Of a stretch of DNA of 64,000 nucleotides, positions 19,557 to 27,992 are shown one piece after another. The translations under genes and the position numbers were made by a program. The stretch's first letter is position 1; each line of letters starts with the position of its first letter. The notes below the pieces were generated by a model. The model did not search any database. It was not told the DNA's origin and saw only the letters and a list, made by a program, of their open reading frames with translations. This DNA comes from Diaphorobacter sp. HDW4A (GTDB lineage: Bacteria; Pseudomonadota; Gammaproteobacteria; Burkholderiales; Burkholderiaceae_C), in NCBI RefSeq assembly GCF_011305995.1, contig NZ_CP049910.1:3782001-3846000 (forward strand). The letters run 5' to 3'.

Positions 19557-19822
19557 TGGTAAAAGCAATCGGATGCCATCCCCAAGCGGAGAGGAGCAAC
19601 CCTACATCATAGGGGGAAACCCGTTTCCTGCATCCACCGGGTGTTGAACACACTGTTGCCGAAACAATGCTTGACTATACTCATGATCTCCTGACAAAGT
19701 CCTGCCAGCCCCGGCCGACAAGGTTTTCCGCCGGAGCACGATCCGATGATCGATACTGAGACCCAGAGGCGCAGGCCACTGAAATGCAACACCCTATGCG
19801 GCCAAAGGAAAACCAGCACGCC
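19557..19822. other. Divergent intergenic region mlaF/speD
   Basis: 266 bp between the divergent mlaF and speD genes. It must hold promoters for both. A TATACT hexamer at 19676-19681 (plus strand) could be a -10 box for speD, but no well-spaced -35 accompanies it. No hairpins or repeats stand out. Confidence 0.4.
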
Positions 19823-20221
19823 ATGACGACGCAACCACAGAACGCCCGCGCCGCTGCGCGCGAAGCCAGTGGATTGCATTTGATCGGCGATCTGCATGGC
19901 TGCGAAGCCGGTGCGCAGATGATGCTGGACGCCGCGTTTCTCGAAGCCTTCTGCCTTGCCCGCGTGACCGATGCCGGGCTCACCACAGTGGGCAGCCTGT
20001 TCCACTCGTTCGGCGCAGGTGGCGGGGTGACCGGCGTGGTGGTGCTCGCCGAGTCGCATCTCTCGGTCCACACATGGCCCGAGTCAGATTATGTGACGCT
20101 CGATGTGTTCGTCTGCAACTACTCGGGCGACAACCGCCCCAGGGCGCAACAGCTCTTCGACGCTCTACGGGGCGCGTTCAAGCCCGCCAGCACCCATCAA
20201 CAGCGCATCGAACGCGCCTGA
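19823..20221 (+). CDS. speD: S-adenosylmethionine decarboxylase proenzyme
   Basis: Makes decarboxylated SAM for spermidine synthesis. The 132-residue proenzyme has the SpeD core GLHLIGDLHGCEAG, the self-processing site AESHLSVHTWPE (cleavage before Ser yields the pyruvoyl group), and the downstream Cys region VFVCNYSG. In-frame ATGs at 19784 and 19796 give longer versions, and none has a convincing Shine-Dalgarno, so the start is uncertain. No spermidine synthase (speE) is adjacent. It ends at a terminator shared with the convergent ABC gene. Confidence 0.93.
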   Translation: MTTQPQNARAAAREASGLHLIGDLHGCEAGAQMMLDAAFLEAFCLARVTDAGLTTVGSLFHSFGAGGGVTGVVVLAESHLSVHTWPESDYVTLDVFVCNYSGDNRPRAQQLFDALRGAFKPASTHQQRIERA

Positions 20222-20234
20222 ATCAAGCCCAATG

Positions 20235-20264
20235 AAAAAAGCGCGGACCGTGCCGCGCTTCTTT
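20235..20264. terminator. Bidirectional terminator between speD and ABC ATPase gene
   Basis: Stem AAGCGCGG/CCGCGCTT (20239-20246 with 20253-20260), with an A-run on the left and TTCTTTG on the right. It serves convergent genes. Confidence 0.8.
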
Positions 20265-20285
20265 GTTGCATGCCGCCCACTCGCC

Positions 20286-21065
20286 TTACAGCATGTGATG
20301 CAAGAACGCTTTGGCGCGCTCATGGCGCGGATCGGCGAAGAACTCCTGCGCCGGGCGCGCCTCGATCAATTCGCCCTGATCCATGAACACCACAGTGTTG
20401 GCCACCTCGCGCGCAAAGCCCATTTCGTGCGTGACCACCAACATGGTCATGCGCTCATCGGCCAGCTCGCGCATGGTCTTGAGCACCTCGCCGGTCAGCT
20501 CGGGATCGAGCGCCGAGGTCGGCTCGTCGAACAACATGATGTCGGGCTCCATCGCAAGTGCACGGGCAATCGCCACGCGCTGCTTCTGGCCGCCTGACAG
20601 GCGCGACGGATAGTTGTCGCGCTTGGCCAAGAGGCCCACCTTGGCGAGCAGCTTGTCGGCACGCGCAATCGCCTCGTCACGCGAGACCTTCTGCACGATC
20701 ATCGGCGCTTCGATGATGTTCTCGAGCACCGTCAAATGCGGGAACAGATTGAAGTGCTGGAACACCATGCCCATCTTGCTGCAGATGCGGCGCATTTCGC
20801 CCTCGCTCGCATAGGTGCACTTTCCGCTCGCGTCGGTCGAGGCCAGCGTCGCGCCTTCGACCACCACGCTGCCGCTGTCGATGGTCTCGAGGTGATTCAG
20901 GCAGCGCAAAAACGTGCTCTTGCCCGAGCCCGAAGGGCCGATCACCGCCACCACCTCGCCGCGCGAGATGGTCAACGACACACCGCGCAGCACCTGCGTG
21001 GCGCCGAATGCCTTCTTGATGTCGCGTGCATCGATCATCGTCGGCTGCAGGTTCGCGTTACTCAT
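20286..21065 (-). CDS. Polar amino-acid ABC transporter ATP-binding protein
   Basis: 259 residues of the GlnQ/HisP/ArtP class: Walker A GPSGSGKST, signature LSGGQKQRVAIARAL, Walker B IMLFDEPTSALDPE and H-loop VVTHEMGFAREVAN. A short insertion GATLASTDASGKCTYASEGE after strand 3 resembles HisP-like members. The ATG at 21065 overlaps the permease stop by 8 bp. The specific amino acid is not readable from sequence. Confidence 0.92.
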   Translation of the reverse strand: MSNANLQPTMIDARDIKKAFGATQVLRGVSLTISRGEVVAVIGPSGSGKSTFLRCLNHLETIDSGSVVVEGATLASTDASGKCTYASEGEMRRICSKMGMVFQHFNLFPHLTVLENIIEAPMIVQKVSRDEAIARADKLLAKVGLLAKRDNYPSRLSGGQKQRVAIARALAMEPDIMLFDEPTSALDPELTGEVLKTMRELADERMTMLVVTHEMGFAREVANTVVFMDQGELIEARPAQEFFADPRHERAKAFLHHML

Positions 21066-21711
21066 CAAATTTGGCATAGCGTTTTTCCAGGCGCTGGAAG
21101 CCCCAGGTGAGCACCAGCGTCATGATCAGATAGAAGGCGGCGGCCACGATGAACGGTGTGGTCGTGAAGTCGCGCTGCACGAATCCGCGCGCAGCACGCA
21201 GCAAATCGTTCAGGGCCAGCACGTAGATCAGCGAGGTGTCTTTGACCAGCGTAATCGTCTCGTTGCTCATGGGCGGCAGGATGCTGCGCACCATCTGCGG
21301 CAGCACGATGCGGCGCATGGTCTGCGGATAGCTCATGCCGAGCACCTTGGCGGCCTCATACTGGCCACGATCGACCGACAGAATGCCGGCGCGGAAGATC
21401 TCCGCAAAATAGGCCGCGTAGTTCAGCGCGAAGGCCAGCACCGCGGCCGGAAAGTCCGGCAGGCGCACGCCGATCACCGGAACGAACGGCAGCGCGAAAT
21501 AGATGAACAGCATCTGCAGCATGAGCGGTGTGCCGCGCATGAGCCAGATGTAGCCGTTGACGAAAGCCGACAGCGGCTTGAAATGGGACACGCGTGCGAG
21601 CGCCAGCACCAGACCCAGCGGGACGGCCAGCAGCAGCGTGATCACGAACAACTTCAGGGTGACGGTGGCGCCCTGTGCAAGTGGTCCGAGAAGGGAGAGA
21701 ACATAGTCCAT
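21058..21711 (-). CDS. Polar amino-acid ABC transporter permease
   Basis: 217 residues of the HisMQ/GlnP permease family. About five spans, with the EAA loop YEAAKVLGMSYPQTMRRIVLP and the N-terminal PLAQGATVTLKLFVITLLLAV region. A single permease suggests a homodimeric channel. It lies 134 bp after the binding-protein gene, with a hairpin between them, and overlaps the ATPase gene. Confidence 0.92.
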   Translation of the reverse strand: MDYVLSLLGPLAQGATVTLKLFVITLLLAVPLGLVLALARVSHFKPLSAFVNGYIWLMRGTPLMLQMLFIYFALPFVPVIGVRLPDFPAAVLAFALNYAAYFAEIFRAGILSVDRGQYEAAKVLGMSYPQTMRRIVLPQMVRSILPPMSNETITLVKDTSLIYVLALNDLLRAARGFVQRDFTTTPFIVAAAFYLIMTLVLTWGFQRLEKRYAKFDE

Positions 21712-21793
21712 ACGGAAAGCTTGAAAGCCCCGGGAGCGACGGGCCGATGCCCGGATCGCCTGCGATGCACGTAGCGCATCGCTTTACGCAAGA

Positions 21794-21818
21794 ACACCGC
21801 GACGAGGGGTCGCGGTGT
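21794..21818 (-). other. GC-rich hairpin between binding-protein and permease genes
   Basis: Perfect 10-bp stem ACACCGCGAC/GTCGCGGTGT with a 5-base loop, 28 bp past the binding-protein stop. There is no T-run. Such structures in ABC operons commonly stabilise the upstream mRNA or partly terminate, so that more binding protein than permease is made. Confidence 0.65.
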
Positions 21819-21845
21819 CACGAACAAAAGCGCAGACGAGGCTGA

Positions 21846-22652
21846 TTACTTGATGATGTCCTTGCCGAACCACTGGGTGGCGATCTTGGCGGCAGTGCCG
21901 TCAGTCTTCATCTCGCCCATGGCTTTGTTCAGCTTTTCCAACAGAGCGGTGTCGTCCTTACGAACGCCCACGCCGTAGTCTTCGGTGCCGAAGTTCTCTT
22001 CGAGCACGCGGTACTCGTCAGGCTTTTTGGCCACGTAGTAACGGCCCACCACTTCGTCGACCACCACGGCTTCCAGACGGCCTGCGGACAGGTCCATCAG
22101 CGCGGTCACGTTGTCGCCGAAGGTCTTGAACTCCTTGAACGACTTGAACACGGCATCGTCCTTCTTGACGGCGTCCACAGCGGAAGAGCCTTCCTGCGCA
22201 CCCACCACCTTGCCGGACATGTCGGACTTGTTGTTGATCGCGGACTTTGCGGCCACGACGATGATCTGGTGGTTTTCCATGTACGGCGAGGTGAAGCCGA
22301 TCTTCTCCTTGCGCTCGTCGGTGATGGTCAGGCCATTCCACAGCGCGTCCACGCGCTTGCCGGACAGTTCCGCTTCCTTGGCGCTCCAGTCGATCGGCTT
22401 GAACTCAGCCTCGACGCCCATGCGCTTGGCGGCTTCGCGGGCCATGTCGATGTCAAAGCCCACGAGCTCGTTCTTCTCGTCACGGAACCCCATGGGCGGG
22501 AAGCTGTCGTCCAGACCCACGACGATCTTGGTAATCGCTGCAGGAGCCGGTGCGGGTGCGGGTGCAGCCGACGGCGCTGGAGTTTCGTTTTTGCTGCATC
22601 CAACCAGAGCGGCACCCAAAGCGAGGAGCGCAACAGCGGCAATCTTTTTCAT
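21846..22652 (-). CDS. Polar amino-acid ABC transporter substrate-binding lipoprotein
   Basis: 268 residues with a lipoprotein signal (KKIAAVALLALGAALVGC), then an Ala/Pro linker and a type II periplasmic binding fold. Motifs: KIVVGLDDSFPPMGFRDE, VGFDIDMAREAAKRMGVE, WNGLTITDERKEKIGFTSPY and GRLEAVVVDEVV. This is the SBP family 3 pattern for cystine, glutamine, arginine or similar amino acids. First gene of its operon. Confidence 0.93.
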   Translation of the reverse strand: MKKIAAVALLALGAALVGCSKNETPAPSAAPAPAPAPAAITKIVVGLDDSFPPMGFRDEKNELVGFDIDMAREAAKRMGVEAEFKPIDWSAKEAELSGKRVDALWNGLTITDERKEKIGFTSPYMENHQIIVVAAKSAINNKSDMSGKVVGAQEGSSAVDAVKKDDAVFKSFKEFKTFGDNVTALMDLSAGRLEAVVVDEVVGRYYVAKKPDEYRVLEENFGTEDYGVGVRKDDTALLEKLNKAMGEMKTDGTAAKIATQWFGKDIIK

Positions 22653-23016
22653 GGTCTTGCTGAGAAGTTAAGAAGGAAAAGAACAAAAGGACCCAGCAGC
22701 CATGACAAACGCCATGTCCACAAGCGATCCCTGCGAAAGGGAAGAAAACCCTCTATTTTCGCCCAGCTTGAGTACGAGGGGGCGGAGTCGCACAAATTAC
22801 GCGGGCAATTTGCTGCGGCGCTCGCATTCACGCCCTTGGAAACCACCATCAACCCATCGCCATGCGCTAGCAAAACATGAGCATGCACCAGAACAAGGCC
22901 TGAGCGGACCGGGCGTTCACTCAACATCCTTGCGCATCGCGAGGCAATGCACGCAAACCACGGGCACACACCGACAATGGAGCCATCTCACCCCACCGGC
23001 AACACCCGATCTCACC
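22653..23016. other. Divergent intergenic region, ABC binding protein / copper chaperone
   Basis: 364 bp containing promoters for both divergent genes. The AAGAAGG just before the binding-protein ATG is a plausible Shine-Dalgarno. No repeat, hairpin or small ORF with coding character stands out. Confidence 0.4.
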
Positions 23017-23496
23017 ATGCGCACCTTGCACTCCACCATTGCCCTCATGACGCTCGCTCTCGCGAGCACTCTCAGCCACGCCGAAGTCAAGATCGATGAC
23101 GTCTGGGTACGCGCCACCGTGCCGCAGCAGAAATCCACCGGAGCGTTCATGCGCATCACCAGCACCGAGCCCACCACGCTTGTCGGCGTACACACCAGTG
23201 CGGCGCCCGTGTCCGAAGTGCACGAGATGAAGATGGAAGACAACGTGATGAAGATGCGCAAGGTCGATGCAGGCATCGCCATCCAGCCAGGCAAGGCTCT
23301 GGAGCTCAAGCCCGGCGCCTTCCATGTGATGCTCATGGACCTGCCCTCTGCCATGACGGCTGGCAGTCACGTGCCGCTCACGCTGGTGTTCAAGGACGCT
23401 GCGGGCAAGGAGTCGACCATCAACGTGCACGCTCAGGTGCGCGCGCTGAACGCCGCAGCACCGGCCAAGATGGATCACGGTCAGCACAAGCACTGA
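23017..23496 (+). CDS. Periplasmic copper chaperone PCu(A)C family
   Basis: 159 residues: Sec signal peptide (RTLHSTIALMTLALAST... ending LSHA), then a cupredoxin-like domain. The PCuAC copper motif H(M)X10MX21HXM is visible as HEMKMEDNVMKM followed by FHVMLM. The C-terminus MDHGQHKH adds further His/Met ligands. The family delivers Cu(I) to the CuA site of cytochrome oxidase with a Sco protein; no sco or cox gene is adjacent here. The start at ATG 23017 begins the signal peptide; the frame is open upstream without coding character. Confidence 0.92.
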   Translation: MRTLHSTIALMTLALASTLSHAEVKIDDVWVRATVPQQKSTGAFMRITSTEPTTLVGVHTSAAPVSEVHEMKMEDNVMKMRKVDAGIAIQPGKALELKPGAFHVMLMDLPSAMTAGSHVPLTLVFKDAAGKESTINVHAQVRALNAAAPAKMDHGQHKH

Positions 23497-23553
23497 CCGG
23501 GCGCTGACAGCCGCAACGCACGAACGGGCCGCATGCTCGATAATCCGCCGTCA

Positions 23554-23589
23554 GCTTTCATTCAATCTTATTGACTGATTGAATGAAGC
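23554..23589. other. AT-rich inverted repeat upstream of MFS gene
   Basis: GCTT(T)CATTCAATC at 23554-23567 faces GATTGAATGAAGC at 23577-23589, a 13-bp match with one extra T and a 9-base loop. A second nested hairpin (GGGCT-cata-AGCCC) follows at about 23609-23622. It could be a terminator for the copper chaperone gene or an operator for the MFS gene. No T-run follows directly, so the role is open. Confidence 0.5.
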
Positions 23590-23679
23590 TGGTGGCGGTT
23601 TTTCTCTGGGCTCATAAGCCCACCGCCGCCGCATGGCCCAAGAGCCACTCCCGCTCGACCACAACTACAACAACAATCC

Positions 23680-24912
23680 ATGTCACCACAAGCCGAAAAA
23701 CAATGGAATTCCCCGCGCTGGGCACTTGCCATCCTGCTCGCGCTGCTCGGCATGCTCGGGCCGTTTTCCATTGACACCTATCTGCCCGCATTCCCCGCCA
23801 TCGCAGGCTCGCTCAATGCGACGCCCGTGGAGCTGCAGCAGACGCTTTCGGCCTACCTCTTCGCATTCGCGTTCATGACGCTGTTCCATGGCTCGCTCTC
23901 CGACAGCTTCGGGCGCAGGCCCGTGGTGCTCTGGGGCATCGTGGTCTACACCATCGCGTCGGCTGGCTGCGCGCTCTCACAATCCATCGGCCAGCTCATC
24001 GCCTTCCGCGCCCTGCAGGGCCTGTCCGCAGGTGCAGGCATTGTTGTCTCGCGCGCCGTCATCCGCGACCTGTTCCCGCCCGCCGAAGCCCAGCGCGTGA
24101 TGAGCCAGGTGACCATCTTCTTCGGCATCGCACCCGCCATCGCACCCATCGTCGGCGGCTTCTTCTCGGTTTATCTCGGCTGGCACAGCGTGTTCTGGTT
24201 CCTGACCGGCGTGGGCATTTTCCTGTGGATCGCCAACTACCGCCTGCTGCCCGAATCCCTGCCAAAAAAAGACCGCCAGCCCTTCGACATCGTGAATCTG
24301 ATGCGCGGCTACTGGGAGCTTGGCACCAGTCCCCGCTTCCTGTTGCTGGCGCTGGCCAGCGGCGTGCCATTCAACGGCATGTTCCTCTACGTGCTATCGG
24401 CCCCTGCATTCCTCGGCGACCTCCTGCACTTAGGCCCCACGGAATACTTCTGGTTCTTCATGCTCACCATCTCCGGAATCATGGGCGGAGCCTGGCTGAG
24501 CGGCCGCCTTGCCGGCCGCATCCCGCCCAAACGCCAGATCCGCCATGGCTTCGTGATCATGTTCGCCGTAGCCATCGTGAATTTGGCGCTCAACCTGCTC
24601 CTGCCACCCCACGCCTCCTGGGCCATGTTCCCGCTGGCGATCTTCTCGTTCGGCTGGGCGTTGATGGTCCCGGTCGTCACCCTGCTGGTGCTCGACCTCT
24701 ACCCTCAGCGCCGGGGTATGGCTTCGTCAATGCAGGCCTTCGTAGGTTCCACAGCGAACGGTCTGGTCGCAGGCGTCCTCGCCCCGCTGGTCATGCACTC
24801 CGCCATCGGGCTGGCTGCGACCTCGCTCGTACTCATGTGCGTAGGACTGATCGCCTGGATCTACTTCCACCATCGCTGGCCCGAAGTGGGGAAGACATCG
24901 CACGTGCATTGA
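23680..24912 (+). CDS. MFS drug-resistance transporter, Bcr/CflA family
   Basis: 410 residues with 12 predicted spans. Starts MSPQAEKQWNSPRWALAILL. The family motif GPFSIDTYLPAFP in span 1, the MFS motif GSLSDSFGRRPVVLWG in loop 2-3, and the span-5 motif SRAVIRDLFP(P)AEAQRVMSQ are visible. Bcr/CflA proteins export bicyclomycin, chloramphenicol, sulphonamides or cysteine by proton antiport; the actual substrate is unknown. Monocistronic. Confidence 0.94.
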   Translation: MSPQAEKQWNSPRWALAILLALLGMLGPFSIDTYLPAFPAIAGSLNATPVELQQTLSAYLFAFAFMTLFHGSLSDSFGRRPVVLWGIVVYTIASAGCALSQSIGQLIAFRALQGLSAGAGIVVSRAVIRDLFPPAEAQRVMSQVTIFFGIAPAIAPIVGGFFSVYLGWHSVFWFLTGVGIFLWIANYRLLPESLPKKDRQPFDIVNLMRGYWELGTSPRFLLLALASGVPFNGMFLYVLSAPAFLGDLLHLGPTEYFWFFMLTISGIMGGAWLSGRLAGRIPPKRQIRHGFVIMFAVAIVNLALNLLLPPHASWAMFPLAIFSFGWALMVPVVTLLVLDLYPQRRGMASSMQAFVGSTANGLVAGVLAPLVMHSAIGLAATSLVLMCVGLIAWIYFHHRWPEVGKTSHVH

Positions 24913-24973
24913 CACTGGGTGAAGGGGCCGCTGGGCTGCTATCGTTTTAGCTTCTGTTCTTTGTTGGAGAGGG

Positions 24974-25178
24974 GAGGCCGGGAGTTCCGCCCGGCGGCGG
25001 AGTCACCTTTTGCTTGCGCGCAAAAGGTAACCCAAAACGCGCTGTCAATACCCGCGGCAGAACTCGCTATGCGCTTCGCGCGCCGCTCGGACAACCGCCG
25101 CGAGTCAGAATTTTCATAAGAGGTGTAGTCGACACATCGCTGCGCTTGTGCCGAGCATCTCGCGATTTCGCGAGATGT
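24974..25178 (-). repeat. Intergenic structured repeat, family 1, copy C (inverted)
   Basis: About 205 bp, read on the minus strand. It begins with a hairpin GCATCTCGCG/CGCGAGATG (right end), continues through a GTTGTCCGAGCGGCGCGCGAAGC segment and a TTTTGCGCGCAAGCAAAA hairpin, and ends in a GGCCTC box at the left end. It shares the same order of blocks with copies at 25276-25453 and 58222-58422, with scattered mismatches and compensating changes in stems. Confidence 0.85.
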
Positions 25179-25275
25179 GGGTGTGCAAGAACTGCGTAAT
25201 TTGCGAGCGGTCGTTTCAGCATTGCACACTCAAAAGCGCAGTGGGCATTTGCGCCCCAACGCAGTCACGCAAACG
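25179..25275. other. Spacer between two inverted family 1 repeats
   Basis: 97 bp between copies C and B, whose 5' ends face each other. No gene or known site is seen in it. The AT/GC content is average. Confidence 0.4.
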
Positions 25276-25453
25276 CCCCCGGCACGAGCGCAGCGATGTG
25301 CCGCAATACCTCATCAAAACTGATTTCCGGCGGTTGTTCGAGCGGCGCGCGAAGCGCATAGCGAGTTCTGCCGGATGACTTCCAAGCGCGTTTTTGATTA
25401 CTTTTTGCGCGCAAGCAAAAAGTGATTGCCCCGCCGGGGGCAGTCCCGGCCTC
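25276..25453 (+). repeat. Intergenic structured repeat, family 1, copy B
   Basis: About 178 bp. From CCCCCGGCACGAGCG through TCAAAACTGATTTCCGGCGG, GCGCGCGAAGCGCATAGCGAG and the TTTTTGCGCGCAAGCAAAAA stem to GCCCCGCCGGGGGCAGTCCC and the final GGCCTC. The 3' half is almost identical to copy A at 58222-58422. It lacks the first hairpin present in copies A and C. Confidence 0.88.
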
Positions 25454-25490
25454 CACCCTCAACCAAACCCATAACAACAACCACGACCAC

Positions 25491-25527
25491 AAAAAAGAAA
25501 ACCCGGAGCAGTCAATCCGCTCCGGGT
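25491..25527 (-). terminator. Rho-independent terminator of the helicase gene
   Basis: Stem ACCCGGAGC/GCTCCGGGT (25501-25509 with 25519-25527), followed on the minus strand by TTTCTTTTTT. It lies 38 bp past the helicase stop. Confidence 0.9.
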
Positions 25528-25564
25528 CCCATTAGTCAACTAACGCCTGATCAGCGTAAGCAGA

Positions 25565-27661
25565 TCAACGCGGCGTACGTGCCCGAGGTGCATAAGGCTT
25601 GGCGCCCGTACCAGACTTCACATGCGCCGGCTTGCGATCACCGAAGCCTGCCGATGCTGGCTTGCGACCACCAAAGCCTTCGCCATCACGACGACCAGCG
25701 GCAAAACCACCGTCACGGCGCTCGCCGCCACCGAAGCCGCCTTCGCGACGTTCACCGCCGCCAAACGAACGTTGCTGATCGCCACGTGGTGCACCAAAGC
25801 CACCGCGCGGGCCGTTGTCACGGCCACCGAAACCACCTTCGCGACGCTCGCCGCCACCAAAACCGCCTTCACGACGCTCACCACCGAAGGAGCGTTGCTC
25901 ACCACGGTCGCCGCCGAATGAACGCTCACGGTCACCGCCGAAAGGGCGCGGCTCGCGATTGCCACCGAAGGAACGTTCGCCGCCACGGTCGCCGCCGAAG
26001 CCGCCTTGTGGACGATCACCACCACGGTCACGATCACCACCGAAGCCGCCGAAACCTTGCTTGCGACCGAAACCGCCAGCATCACGACCACCACGGTCGC
26101 CGCCGCCGAAGGAACGACCACCGCCGCCACCGCCGAAGCGCTTGCCACCGCCAGCACCACCACCGCTGCGACCGCCACGACCGAAGTCGGGCTGAGGTGC
26201 GCGCTGGGAAGGCTCCAGACCCGAAATCACTTCGGGGTTGAAGCGATGCTTTGTGTAGGCTTCGATATCGAAGATACGGCGGCGATCGCGGAACTCGGCC
26301 AGCGTCACGGCCAGACCTTGGCGACCGGCACGACCAGTACGACCGATACGGTGCGTATAGTCTTCCGCCTTCATCGGCAGGCCGAAGTTGAACACGTGCG
26401 TGATCGTAGGCACGTCAATGCCGCGAGCAGCCACGTCGGTAGCTACCAGAATCTGCACTTGGCCGCTGCGCAGCGCCATCAATCGGCGATTGCGCAGACC
26501 TTGGCTCAGCGCGCCGTGCAGGGCCACAGCGGAGAAGCCGTCTTGCTGCAGGTCGTTGGCGAGGCCATCACACTCGATCTGTGTGCTTGCGAAAACCACG
26601 GCCTGGTTGATCGTGGTGTCGCGCAGCCAGTGGTCGAGCAGCTTGCGCTTGTGCTGAGCGTTGTCGGCCCAGAACAGCATCTGCTTGATGTTGGCGTGTT
26701 GTTCTTGTGGCGAGTCGATCTGGATCTTCTTCACCGACGAGCCGTTGTCGTGCATCACGCGCATGGCCAGTTGCTGAATGCGCGGCGCGAAAGTGGCGCT
26801 GAACATCATGGTCTGGCGACGCTGGCTGGTCAGTTGGTTCAGCTCGGCGAGGTCGTCCGAGAAGCCCAGATCCAACATACGGTCGGCTTCGTCAACGACC
26901 AGGAATTGCACCTTGTCGAGCTTGATCTGCATGGAGCGTTGCAGGTCAAGCAGACGACCAGGCGTTGCCACCACCAGATCGGCGTTTTGCAGCTTGGCGA
27001 TTTGCAGTTGGTAAGGCATGCCACCAACGACGTTGGCAACGCGCAGACCCTTGCAATGACGCACCAGATCGATAGCGTCGTGCGCCACTTGCTGAGCCAG
27101 TTCGCGGGTTGGGCAGACGATCAGGGCGCCAGGAACGGCAGCCTTGAAATTGCGTGGGTTAGTTGGGTCCTTGCGACGATTGCGCTTGGGAGCAGGCTCG
27201 CCCTTAGCTGCAGCTTCGGCGCATAGAGCGTCGAACTCAGCACGTTCCTGTGCGAATTGCGCTTCTTGTTGCTTGAGCAGTGTGTGCAGCACGGGCAACA
27301 GGAAAGCAGCAGTCTTGCCGCTACCGGTCTGGCTGGAGACCATCAGGTCGATGAAACGATCGCTTTCGCCATCGGCTTCCATCGCCAGAGGAATGGCGCG
27401 CTGCTGAACTTGGGTTGGTTGTGTGTAACCCAGATCCTTGACGGCCTGAACCAGCTCAGGAGCCAGACCCAGTTCGACGAAGCCGTTGGGAGCTTCTTCA
27501 ACTTCAGCGGCTGCTTCTGCAGCAGCTTCGGCTTCAATCGATTGCTCGATTTCAGCTTCTGTTGTTGTCTCTACGAGATCGTTGGTTGTAGTAATGATTT
27601 CTTCGGAAAAAGAAGAGTCAGCAGGCGCGAAATCGCCCTGCGAATGCAAAGAGTCAGTCAT
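25565..27661 (-). CDS. DEAD-box RNA helicase with Gly/Arg-rich tail (RhlE-like)
   Basis: 698 residues. Motifs: Q-region GYTQPTQVQ, Walker A SQTGSGKTAAF (about 110-120), Ia PTRELAQQ (184-191), GG and TPGRLLDL, DEAD (257-260), SAT (288-290) and HRIGRTGRAGR (437-447). The N-terminus is an acidic, Glu/Ala-rich extension of about 55 residues. An unusual charged insert of about 50 residues (129-177, QQEAQFAQERAEFDALCAEA...) separates motifs I and Ia. From about 490 to 698 the tail is built from GGFGG, ERREGGFGG and RSFGG-type repeats, an RGG-like RNA-binding and phase-separating region. Probable role: ribosome assembly or cold-shock RNA remodelling. MTDSLHS (27661) is the preferred start. Confidence 0.93.
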   Translation of the reverse strand: MTDSLHSQGDFAPADSSFSEEIITTTNDLVETTTEAEIEQSIEAEAAAEAAAEVEEAPNGFVELGLAPELVQAVKDLGYTQPTQVQQRAIPLAMEADGESDRFIDLMVSSQTGSGKTAAFLLPVLHTLLKQQEAQFAQERAEFDALCAEAAAKGEPAPKRNRRKDPTNPRNFKAAVPGALIVCPTRELAQQVAHDAIDLVRHCKGLRVANVVGGMPYQLQIAKLQNADLVVATPGRLLDLQRSMQIKLDKVQFLVVDEADRMLDLGFSDDLAELNQLTSQRRQTMMFSATFAPRIQQLAMRVMHDNGSSVKKIQIDSPQEQHANIKQMLFWADNAQHKRKLLDHWLRDTTINQAVVFASTQIECDGLANDLQQDGFSAVALHGALSQGLRNRRLMALRSGQVQILVATDVAARGIDVPTITHVFNFGLPMKAEDYTHRIGRTGRAGRQGLAVTLAEFRDRRRIFDIEAYTKHRFNPEVISGLEPSQRAPQPDFGRGGRSGGGAGGGKRFGGGGGGRSFGGGDRGGRDAGGFGRKQGFGGFGGDRDRGGDRPQGGFGGDRGGERSFGGNREPRPFGGDRERSFGGDRGEQRSFGGERREGGFGGGERREGGFGGRDNGPRGGFGAPRGDQQRSFGGGERREGGFGGGERRDGGFAAGRRDGEGFGGRKPASAGFGDRKPAHVKSGTGAKPYAPRARTPR

Positions 27662-27992
27662 GTGTTTATGCAACCGCGGGCGCAACCTGCGGAGGCTTCA
27701 ATCAAATGGTTTAAAAAACATCAACCATTCAACGAAACCAGCGCCAGCGTGAATCGCTGGGCGGGTGGGTGTTTTTCAGTGGCTGGTTCGTTGCTTGCCC
27801 CAGATGGACAAACATTCCGAACGCCGTGAACCCGATGTGAAAGGGAGATGTACAAAGTGCAGGAAAAGAGCCGTGGCACCACTCAAATCGTTCGAGCACC
27901 CAGCGCATGTTTCTTGCAAGAGTGCAATTATGGCATGCATCGGGTTTTCCCGCAATACCCTTGTCTTTCGTCATCTCATCGTTGGCAAATCG
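27662..27992 (-). other. Leader region between orn and helicase gene
   Basis: 331 bp without a gene. It contains the start region of the helicase gene; the downstream half is A/T-richer than the average. RNA-helicase genes often carry long autoregulatory leaders. I see no clear hairpin-plus-T terminator or recognised riboswitch. Confidence 0.4.

Noticed and set aside
19656..19681. sigma-70 promoter for speD (TTGCCG with TATACT)
   Set aside because: Spacing is only 14 bp, so it is not a convincing promoter pair.
24919..25378. Short frames across the two inverted family 1 repeats
   Set aside because: They follow the repeat rather than coding signal, and similar frames appear in every copy.
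25276..25453. CRISPR or IS remnant as explanation for the repeats
   Set aside because: Only single units, no regular spacers and no transposase fragment. Hairpin blocks fit a structured intergenic repeat better.
25426..26241. Plus-strand frame rich in His/Arg opposite the helicase tail
   Set aside because: Antisense of the low-complexity Gly/Arg-rich region. The repeat composition produces an artificial frame.
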